Positions 7,829 to 13,937 of a stretch of 42,767 nt of DNA are shown piece by piece; within the stretch, counting starts at the first letter, position 1; each line of letters opens with the position of its first letter. Both the position numbers and the translations under genes were made by a program. The notes below the pieces were generated by a model that saw nothing but the letters and a program-made list of their open reading frames with translations, was not told the origin of the DNA and searched no databases. This DNA is from a virus: positions 1-42,767 of IMG/VR virus record IMGVR_UViG_3300025410_000036, one strand, 5' to 3'.

Positions 7829-8372
7829 CCGTAATTTTTGCGGCATTATCGAATAACTCATCTAATTGTTCATTCGTAAGATTTAATTTTGCAGCTAAAT
7901 TAACGATCATTGATGATAATCTTCTATATTCACTGGCATTGTTCCATGCTAGTTTAACCAATGGATCAGTTGCAGGATCGTTAATGAGTGTCTCAACCTG
8001 TGTTAGTAAACCTGCCTGTAATAGAGCGGCCTTGGCCTGGAACGGTGATACGACCATAACTTGGCGCTTTGCAACAACTTCAGAAGCAATCTCTTCTGGT
8101 GTTTTGTTGATAATAGTCCATCCTACTGTCCACTTACCATTGGAAAAAACAGGATTATTATCCAAATCAATCCTTTGTGTATCAATGTCATATGTTGGAG
8201 CAGGTTCCATTTCAACAGATATCAATTCCTCGCCTCTTAGATTAGATTCAGTTCCTTGAAAATCTTTGACGATATCTCCTGTACCAAATATAGTATACGG
8301 ATTTTCTTCCTGTAAATCCGAATTATTATACGGAAATTTGATTATTTCATTGTTTTTGATTTTAGCTAACAT
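7824..8372 (-). CDS. Tail fibre-associated protein, possible chaperone
   Basis: 182 residues. The N-terminal half is a beta-rich GTGDIVKDFQGTESNLRG / KWTVGWTIINKTPEEIA region. The C-terminal half is helical: VVSPFQAKAALLQAGLLTQV, then DPATDPLVKLAWNNASEYRR. This FQAKAALLQAGL...W..A..(Y/F)RR pattern is a conserved module in small proteins encoded next to phage tail fibres, and I read it as fibre-assembly related. It lies 11 nt after the propeller gene at 8384-9496, mirroring the fibre plus chaperone pair 4865-7777 / 4388-4852. The stop region overlaps a late-promoter-like box for the next gene. The family is recognised by pattern only; function is inferred from position. Confidence 0.55.
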   Translation of the reverse strand: MLAKIKNNEIIKFPYNNSDLQEENPYTIFGTGDIVKDFQGTESNLRGEELISVEMEPAPTYDIDTQRIDLDNNPVFSNGKWTVGWTIINKTPEEIASEVVAKRQVMVVSPFQAKAALLQAGLLTQVETLINDPATDPLVKLAWNNASEYRRLSSMIVNLAAKLNLTNEQLDELFDNAAKITA

Positions 8373-8383
8373 TTATTTTTCCT

Positions 8384-9496
8384 TTAATAACCATAGGAGT
8401 TTGAAGAAAATGAAGCAGAGCTTGGAAAACCGCTAACGGTGACTGATGACCAATTTTGTCCATCACTGGAACTATAAACATTACCGTTAGTCATTCGAGC
8501 ATAAAATGTTCCCTTCCAAGAATAAAGAGTAGGAAAATTGGAAGCTGTTACGGGAAGTCCTGTGCCTGTATACCAATTTGCTCCATTATCAGTTGAATAG
8601 AATATTGTTCCATAATTGGATCCAGAATAATATCCTGACAGAAGAAGTTTTCCGCTAGGAGTTCCTAAAACTTTATATATGCTATTAATAAGTCCAAAAC
8701 CTGTTCCAGTATAATGAAAACTTGCAGTAGTTTTACTCCAAGACGAATAACCAGTAGTCGATCTATATACATTACAAGTAGATGTAGATGAATCGTAATA
8801 AATAACTACATAATTACCATTAATATATCCCGAATATACTATCGAGGTGGTTTCGGCGACCGTTGCTATATTACCTGATGACCAACTTAAACCATCGGCC
8901 GAATAATAATATAATGGATAACCTGTTCCGGAAATAGTATCATAATTGCTTCCTCCTATCATACCGTTAGAACCAACAATGATTGGAGTATTCCCTAGGG
9001 ATTTATTAAAAAGTGAACCGTTTCCTATACTAGTCCAAGATCCTGTAAGATTAGGAAGAGTAGCATAATCACCATAAATATAGTTTGAATATTGTTGCAA
9101 TCCAAAGATTGATCCATTAAAACCAGCCAAGGAATTTGGCATACCATAAATACCACCGTAAGTTCTATTTACATAAGTTGAAAAGTTGCTGGATGACCAG
9201 TTTATAAGATACTTTGAATAAACTATATACAAAGGCCCATTTTGTGGTACACATAATATAATATAATATCCATTATAATATATTATATTATTTGCTCCAA
9301 TTGCTGGATTTGTAGCACCAATATTTACTGTAGTTGGCCCGGTCCAAGTCAAAAAATCTAATGATTTGTAAATATCTATGGATTGTGTATTGGTTCCAGG
9401 TGTTTGTTTTGCTGCAATAGCATAAATCTTTTTACTAAGTCCAAAATTTCCAAATCCTCCAGCACTACCGGCGCCTTTAGTTATAATATTTGGCAT
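8384..9496 (-). CDS. Seven-bladed BNR/Asp-box beta-propeller adhesin
   Basis: 370 residues. A short Gly-rich N-terminus (ITKGAGSAGGFGNFG) precedes seven regularly spaced Asp-box-like turns ending in Trp: SLDFLTW, SKYLINW, LPNLTGSW, SADGLSW, STTGYSSW, STDNGANW, SSSDGQNW. Seven such motifs fit a seven-bladed propeller like sialidases or BNR lectins, but I see no sialidase catalytic Arg-triad signature, so glycan binding is likelier than hydrolysis. Only two Cys. It sits directly downstream of the 347-residue fibre (7-nt gap) and upstream of a chaperone-like gene. The neighbouring cysteine-rich fibre carries an anchor plus propeller in one chain, so this pair may be the split equivalent. Expected at the fibre tip. 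Confidence 0.7.
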   Translation of the reverse strand: MPNIITKGAGSAGGFGNFGLSKKIYAIAAKQTPGTNTQSIDIYKSLDFLTWTGPTTVNIGATNPAIGANNIIYYNGYYIILCVPQNGPLYIVYSKYLINWSSSNFSTYVNRTYGGIYGMPNSLAGFNGSIFGLQQYSNYIYGDYATLPNLTGSWTSIGNGSLFNKSLGNTPIIVGSNGMIGGSNYDTISGTGYPLYYYSADGLSWSSGNIATVAETTSIVYSGYINGNYVVIYYDSSTSTCNVYRSTTGYSSWSKTTASFHYTGTGFGLINSIYKVLGTPSGKLLLSGYYSGSNYGTIFYSTDNGANWYTGTGLPVTASNFPTLYSWKGTFYARMTNGNVYSSSDGQNWSSVTVSGFPSSASFSSNSYGY

Positions 9497-9503
9497 ATTA
9501 TCC

Positions 9504-10547
9504 TCACTTAAACTGCGTCTGAGATGCTAGAACAGTAAATGTAGCACTACCTGTTTTGATAATTGTATATGTGTAAATGTCCGTAGAACTTGCGTTACCT
9601 CCCGACGGAGCAGATCCTCCTTGCCAAATAACAGTTGGTGATCCACTATCAATTGTAACAGAGTTATTATAATAAGCAGTACCTCCTTGGGCCGCCAAAA
9701 ATGCAACTGTTATTGCCTGACCAGTAGTCATTAAAGAATCCATCGAGGTTCCGGATGAACCTCGTAAATTGACGGTCCAGTTTGCACCAGCTGAAGAATT
9801 ATAATAAAGAACTGATTGAGTTAAAACATCAAAGTTAATAGTACCAGTAGCGCCTGTTCCAGTAATCGTTACGGGTTCACCAGCATTTTTCAAAATAGTC
9901 GCTATTGTAGTTGTTGAACCATTAAAAGTTTGTGTTGCTGTATATGTTTGTGTAACAGAATTAGAAACAGCAGCATTAGCTTTAGCAAACGCGGCCGTTG
10001 TATTGGTAGAAACACCATTGGCAAAAGTAAAAGCAGCAGTAGTATTTGTTGAAACTCCATTTGCAAAAGTAAAAGCAGCAGTAGTATTTGTTGAAACTCC
10101 ATTTGCAAAAGTATAACCAGCATTAGCTACACCAAAAGAAGCATTAGCTACACTAAAAGAAGCATTAGCAACGGTATAACCGCCGTTGGCAACCACATAA
10201 GAACCATTTGCTACAGAGTATCCAACGTTAGCAGTATTAAATGCTACGTTTAATAGATTATACTGAGGAAAGGCTGTTGAATATGCAGGTTCAACCCATT
10301 GACTGCTTGTTCCATCATTGAAATAGACAAACATTCTTAGTAGATCGGTATTGAACCAGATATCGCCTGGTTGCGTGTTTGCTAATGTTGGAGGTGTGCT
10401 ACCGACATGTGCAACTGAAGTGATGATTGGATCTTGAACAACTGTTGTTAACCAAGCACCTACTGTAGCATCGTAATAATAAGATACACCATTTAGTGTA
10501 TATTTTTGTCCGCCAACGGGACTAGACGGAAAGTCTAAAGTTGCCAT
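9504..10547 (-). CDS. Tail fibre protein with FANGVSTNTTAAF repeats
   Basis: 347 residues. The N-terminal anchor (LDFPSSPVGGQKYTLNGVSY, then W) matches the cysteine-rich fibre. A GDIWFNTDLLRMFVYFND segment follows. Residues about 105-190 are 7- and 14-residue repeats (ANGGYTVANASFSV, FANGVSTNTTAAFT), with a 42-bp unit tandemly repeated in the DNA near 10030-10113. The C-terminal domain (TINFDVLTQSVLYYNSSAG, MTTGQAITVAFLAAQGGTAY, ending FTVLASQTQFK) is a head domain I recognise from fibres of aquatic T4-like phages. It follows the small YVELY and DGGEF genes, as the 365-residue fibre follows their damaged copies. Likely a trimeric fibre whose partner is the propeller protein encoded next. Confidence 0.75.
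   Translation of the reverse strand: MATLDFPSSPVGGQKYTLNGVSYYYDATVGAWLTTVVQDPIITSVAHVGSTPPTLANTQPGDIWFNTDLLRMFVYFNDGTSSQWVEPAYSTAFPQYNLLNVAFNTANVGYSVANGSYVVANGGYTVANASFSVANASFGVANAGYTFANGVSTNTTAAFTFANGVSTNTTAAFTFANGVSTNTTAAFAKANAAVSNSVTQTYTATQTFNGSTTTIATILKNAGEPVTITGTGATGTINFDVLTQSVLYYNSSAGANWTVNLRGSSGTSMDSLMTTGQAITVAFLAAQGGTAYYNNSVTIDSGSPTVIWQGGSAPSGGNASSTDIYTYTIIKTGSATFTVLASQTQFK
10029..10113. repeat. 42-bp tandem repeats in the 347-residue fibre gene
   Basis: A 42-bp unit encoding FANGVSTNTTAAFT occurs as two identical adjacent copies and a more diverged third (toward 9985). The same 14-residue unit is used many times in the 715-residue fibre, with different codons, so the two genes share repeat protein sequence but not recent DNA. 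Confidence 0.75.
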
Positions 10548-10553
10548 ATCAAG

Positions 10554-10631
10554 TTATTCCTTGTTTTCTAGTTTATTATTTAATTCTTTTATTGCTTCAA
10601 TAAGGAAAGCGATGATGCTGTCATATCTTAA
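10554..10631 (-). pseudogene. Fragment resembling a tail fibre C-terminal chaperone tail
   Basis: The gap between two genes reads, in one frame, YDSIIAFLIEAIKELNNKLE before a stop. That amphipathic LIEAIKELN helix resembles the last helix of the intramolecular chaperone (peptidase S74 type) found at the end of many phage fibres. The frame has no ATG, and a stop precedes it within the upstream gene, so it cannot be a full gene. It may be a leftover of a fibre lost by recombination, or chance. Short, so low confidence. Confidence 0.3.
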
Positions 10632-10870
10632 AATTCTCCTCCGTCTAAGATGGGCAACGTTTCAATTACAAACTTTCCACTTTGCGCATCGTAAACTACA
10701 GTTTCATTATTTGCTACATGACTAGAATCAACATCTTTAAGTTGAACAAGTTCTTGCACTCCGCCGGCACCTACGCCATTAAAGGTATTTAACAAAATCC
10801 GATTTTTAGGTGTAGTGGTAACAATCATTTTTTGTGTTGACCCACCTTTAACTACTATTCTTCCTGGCAT
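10628..10870 (-). CDS. Small conserved fibre-locus protein ending DGGEF
   Basis: 80 residues, beta-rich by appearance: GRIVVKGGSTQKMIVTTTP, LVQLKDVDSSHVANNETVVY, SGKFVIETLPILDGGEF. I recognise the type as a short gene common in tail fibre regions of aquatic T4-like phages, but no function is known to me. Its stop is followed by an unused 80-nt stretch with a fibre-chaperone-like fragment. It lies 7 nt after the YVELY gene. The same pair, truncated and out of frame, recurs at 4050-4378. Ending DGGxF is shared with the 365-residue fibre (DGGSF), hinting at a common terminal motif. Probably a minor fibre or baseplate accessory component. Confidence 0.6.
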   Translation of the reverse strand: MPGRIVVKGGSTQKMIVTTTPKNRILLNTFNGVGAGGVQELVQLKDVDSSHVANNETVVYDAQSGKFVIETLPILDGGEF

Positions 10871-10877
10871 CTTTTAC

Positions 10878-11219
10878 CTATTGTGTTATCTGTGGAGTAA
10901 CAAACATAATACCTTCAATAAGTCTAGATTTTAATCCAGCAATAGTATCATTCACCTTAACATCAAAGAAATATGTTCCGGCCTCTATATTGGATGTATT
11001 AGCTGCATCCAATTCTACATATATTTCACCAGAATTAGCTTGTGGAATGGTACAAACTAAAGTAGCAGTTACATTCTGTGAAAGTATGGACTTCCTCATT
11101 GAACTGGTTACAATATATCCAGTCAAATTTTGCGCCAAGTTATTATCTTCACTATTAATTTGAATTGTGGTACTGAAATCGGCACCTTGGTCCATATAGA
11201 GTTCTACGTATTCGGACAT
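10878..11219 (-). CDS. Small conserved fibre-locus protein (YVELY family, Ig-like)
   Basis: 113 residues. The pattern YVELYMDQGADFSTTI, LTGYIVTSSMRKS, GEIYVELDAANTS, GTYFFDVKV, RLIEGIMFVTPQI suggests a single immunoglobulin-like beta-sandwich, similar in layout to the N-terminal domain of phage baseplate upper proteins (BppU_N-like). Intact, and preceded by a TATAAATA box 27-35 nt upstream of its ATG, so it probably opens a late transcript for the module down to the 347-residue fibre. A damaged paralogue is at 4244-4378. The Ig-like reading is from pattern, not from a search. Confidence 0.6.
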   Translation of the reverse strand: MSEYVELYMDQGADFSTTIQINSEDNNLAQNLTGYIVTSSMRKSILSQNVTATLVCTIPQANSGEIYVELDAANTSNIEAGTYFFDVKVNDTIAGLKSRLIEGIMFVTPQITQ

Positions 11220-11246
11220 CTGATTTACCTTAAAGTATTATATTTC

Positions 11247-11254
11247 TATTTATA
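11247..11254 (-). promoter_or_regulatory. Late promoter-like TATAAATA before YVELY gene
   Basis: Exact T4 late octamer on the minus strand, 27 nt upstream of the ATG at 11219, overlapping the end of the dioxygenase gene. It could start a separate mRNA for the module from the YVELY gene through the 347-residue fibre and propeller. Confidence 0.55.
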
Positions 11255-11879
11255 TAAACTTAGGTCCTTGCACCCATACAACAATAGATTTACGGATACC
11301 ACTTAAAACAGGATTTACACGATGTATCATCCAAGAAGGAAATGCTACTATACGTCCTCTATGAACTTCAATATTTTTTGCTTTTTCCTCAGTTCCCATG
11401 TTTAATTGCAATTGGCCTCCTGTAAAATCCACAACAGGATCGGATAACAAAAGTATAAGTGTTAGTTTTCTAGTATCATCTTCAACCAATTTTTCAGAAT
11501 AATTATCTAGTATGATATCAGTGTGCCAGGTATAGTGACCTTTTTCATTACCATCATATACAGTATATTGGAAACTTCTATAACCGTTTAAATTGAATCC
11601 GTAAAACTGGTTATTTAAAGACTGAGCCACAAAATTCAACTTCTCAAAAATAAAAGAATTTTCTTGATTCCTGTCAAAAAATTTTACTTTAGAGTTTCTA
11701 ACATCTTTTAAACCTTCATCATCACCCACAGTAACGGCATCTGTTAAAGGTTCTTTGTCACATATTTCTTCAATTTGTTTTAGTTGTTCTTCAGTAAAAG
11801 CATCATCCCACCAAACATGTGAATAAGTTATTCTTCTTCTTTCGGATGGATTGTTGAATAGTGTATCATAATTAAGCAT
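11250..11879 (-). CDS. PKHD-type 2-oxoglutarate/Fe(II) dioxygenase (putative prolyl hydroxylase)
   Basis: 209 residues. The double-stranded beta-helix signature is complete: HTD (His119, Asp121) as the first two iron ligands, FTGGQLQLNMG as the connecting strand, FPSWMIHRVNPV with His186 as third ligand, and GIRKSIVVW with Arg196 for 2-oxoglutarate. The layout matches the PKHD-type prolyl/lysyl hydroxylase family, which uses 2-oxoglutarate, O2 and Fe(II) to hydroxylate Pro or Lys side chains. Such enzymes are known in T4-like cyanophages. Here it lies two genes downstream of a collagen-like protein rich in Gly-X-Pro, suggesting that protein, or another fibre, as substrate. Catalytic residues all appear present; the substrate is inferred. 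Confidence 0.85.
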   Translation of the reverse strand: MLNYDTLFNNPSERRRITYSHVWWDDAFTEEQLKQIEEICDKEPLTDAVTVGDDEGLKDVRNSKVKFFDRNQENSFIFEKLNFVAQSLNNQFYGFNLNGYRSFQYTVYDGNEKGHYTWHTDIILDNYSEKLVEDDTRKLTLILLLSDPVVDFTGGQLQLNMGTEEKAKNIEVHRGRIVAFPSWMIHRVNPVLSGIRKSIVVWVQGPKFI

Positions 11880-11896
11880 AATTTAGTTATCCTTCA

Positions 11897-12310
11897 TCAA
11901 GTGTTTGCAGTTGATATAGTAATATTTGAACTATCTAAGTAAACTGGAATATGCACAGTTTTTACAAGTGATCCTGTTGTATTCAATAATGGAATTACAT
12001 TTGTCATACTAGTATCAACATTTGAATCAAGTATTGCTTCTTGCATATAAAGCCATTCTGATGGTGCTGAACTTTTTATCATACCTAATATTGTATTTTG
12101 ATCTGGTGATGGAGTTTCAAAAACATTGATATAATAATCTGTTCGGCAACTAATGGGTGATCCGTCGGAATTTCTTATGACTTTTCCAGAATCATCAATA
12201 GTTGTTGCAAGCATATCTTCTGTTACTTTATCAGTAAAATATCTTACAGTCATTGAATGTTCTTTAGTGTCTATACTTATGACTCTATAATTTATAGAAA
12301 TCTCGGTCAT
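11897..12310 (-). CDS. Conserved hypothetical protein between collagen-like protein and hydroxylase
   Basis: 137 residues. Begins MTEISINYRVISIDTKEHSM, TVRYFTDKVTEDMLATTIDD; the middle has SCRTDYYINVFETPSP and the end VHIPVYLDSSNITIST. Mostly beta-rich by appearance, with one central helix (SEWLYMQEAILDS). No signal peptide, membrane segment or catalytic motif that I recognise. It is spaced 14 nt from the collagen-like gene and 17 nt from the hydroxylase gene, so all three are likely made from one mRNA. A small accessory protein of the collagen-like fibre, or a chaperone, is possible, but nothing in the sequence decides this. Confidence 0.55.
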   Translation of the reverse strand: MTEISINYRVISIDTKEHSMTVRYFTDKVTEDMLATTIDDSGKVIRNSDGSPISCRTDYYINVFETPSPDQNTILGMIKSSAPSEWLYMQEAILDSNVDTSMTNVIPLLNTTGSLVKTVHIPVYLDSSNITISTANT

Positions 12311-12324
12311 TTTATCCTCTTTAA

Positions 12325-13923
12325 TTAATTTTGTGGACCTGAAATAGATCCTGAATTATTAACTTTTATATAGCTTGCACCACATATAGAATATCCTTGT
12401 GGACCTGATGTACCTGGTGATCCTGCTGGTCCTGGTGATCCTGCTGTACCTGCGGGCCCTGTTGGTCCGGTAGGTCCTGTCGGTCCTTGTGGTCCTGGAT
12501 ATGGATAATTAGGTGCTGGTGTACCAGGTGATCCTGAAGGTCCTGTCGGTCCTTGTGGGCCGTAAGCACCTGGTGATCCTGCCGGCCCGCCGCTAGAACC
12601 CCCCTGTGTTCTCCACAAACTACAACCGCTGTATCCAGTGCTACCTGCTGATCCTGCTGATCCTATGACACCGCCGGTACCTCCAGGTGCACCGGCACCT
12701 CCAGCGCCAGTTCCACCGGGACCGTTGAAATTTACACCACCGGGAGATCCTGGACTACCCATTTTAGAATAAGTAACTGATGGTTGAACGGTGTTGGGAA
12801 CTCCATAATATGCTGTACCTGCGGATCCTCCTGGCCCACCAAAATTTCCTCCTCCGCCGCCTCGACCTTGACCGCCGCCGCCGCCACCGCCTGTTGCTGA
12901 GTCCGTCCCATAAGGATTTCCATAAGTAGGACTGGTAGCGGCGCTAGATCCTGCTCCACCTCCACCACCACCACCTGATTTACCAGGACTTCCAGGACCA
13001 CCTGGCCCGCCAGGACCACCTGGTCCACCTGGACCACCTGGGCCTCCTAATCCTCCAGGACCTCCGTTGCCACCTGGCCCACCAGGACCACCTGGGCCGG
13101 CGGGACCACCAGGACCACCTGGGCCGGCCGGGCCTCCGGGTCCGCCAGGACCACCTACAATTGAACCAGTGTTATTAAGATAATATAAAACATTTGAAAC
13201 ATTATCAACTTTTAAAGATGATCCGCCAATAGAACCGGTTCCTCCGGTACCTCCTGGCCCACCTGCTGTTCCTGTACCACCCGGTCCTCCAGTACCACCT
13301 GGGCCACCTGGATATCCTGTAGATCCGAAAGAATAATATCCAGGACCACCTGTGCCGCCTGGACCGCCTGAACCTCCTGGACAACCAGGATCACCTGTTC
13401 CACCAGAAGAACCGGCAGTAGGCGAACTAATATATGTGTCATATTCATTACCGAAAAGAAAATAATATGCGTATCCTGAAGATCCTCCTGCTCCACCTCC
13501 GCCTTGAAGGCGATAATATACAGAGCAAGAAACACCAGGAGAACCAGTAGATCCTGTTGATCCTGTATATCCCGGTGAACCCGGTCCTGCTGTTGGTGGT
13601 GTGCTATATGATGGAGTTCCGGGTGTTCCTGTAGTGCCGGTAGATCCTATAGAACCTGGAGTTCCTGTATTCCCTGTAGGACCGGGACTTCCTGGCCCTC
13701 CACTTATCGTTGCATTATTTTTGATAAAAACTGCGGCTCCGGGTTGCCATCCGGTTCCTGTTCTTAATGCAGGAGTTGAATTTGAAGAACCTATATTACC
13801 ATTGACAAATGCATAAACATATAAAGGATAAGATGGATTACCTGCTTGAGAATATATGTTTATGTTATTTCCAGAACTGACATTTACAACTTTGGATGGT
13901 ATTAAAATAGGTGTTACAAACAT
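12325..13923 (-). CDS. Collagen-like / polyglycine fibre protein
   Basis: 532 residues. A globular N-terminal part (about 1-68, [19 protein letters not shown]) is followed by low-complexity Gly-X-Y. Residues about 74-100 are strict triplets with Pro often in the Y place ([16 protein letters not shown]). Later blocks are [13 protein letters not shown]-like or polyglycine ([15 protein letters not shown]), broken by short Tyr/Ser-rich inserts. The motif N-x-(A/G)-(T/S)-I-x-G recurs three times ([31 protein letters not shown]), once at the very end. This could form a collagen triple helix, or polyglycine-II sheets like the glycine-rich adhesins of T-even phages (gp38 type). It sits between the 715-residue fibre and the hydroxylase operon, suggesting a fibre tip or shaft. 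Confidence 0.75.
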   Translation of the reverse strand: MFVTPILIPSKVVNVSSGNNINIYSQAGNPSYPLYVYAFVNGNIGSSNSTPALRTGTGWQPGAAVFIKNNATISGGPGSPGPTGNTGTPGSIGSTGTTGTPGTPSYSTPPTAGPGSPGYTGSTGSTGSPGVSCSVYYRLQGGGGAGGSSGYAYYFLFGNEYDTYISSPTAGSSGGTGDPGCPGGSGGPGGTGGPGYYSFGSTGYPGGPGGTGGPGGTGTAGGPGGTGGTGSIGGSSLKVDNVSNVLYYLNNTGSIVGGPGGPGGPAGPGGPGGPAGPGGPGGPGGNGGPGGLGGPGGPGGPGGPGGPGGPGSPGKSGGGGGGGAGSSAATSPTYGNPYGTDSATGGGGGGGQGRGGGGGNFGGPGGSAGTAYYGVPNTVQPSVTYSKMGSPGSPGGVNFNGPGGTGAGGAGAPGGTGGVIGSAGSAGSTGYSGCSLWRTQGGSSGGPAGSPGAYGPQGPTGPSGSPGTPAPNYPYPGPQGPTGPTGPTGPAGTAGSPGPAGSPGTSGPQGYSICGASYIKVNNSGSISGPQN

Positions 13924-13937
13924 TTTTAATTCCTATT

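Noticed and set aside
6991-8259. Plus-strand open frames opposite the cysteine-rich and chaperone genes
   Set aside because: They overlap well supported minus-strand genes entirely and have atypical composition.
12433-13160. Gly-rich repeats considered as CRISPR-like or tandem DNA repeat array
   Set aside because: Repeats are short, degenerate, codon-based and in one open frame; no spacer structure.
13601-13816. Plus-strand open frame rich in Pro/Val/Gly opposite the collagen-like gene
   Set aside because: It mirrors the GGN/CCN triplets of the minus-strand Gly-X-Y gene; no ribosome binding site or independent conserved pattern.
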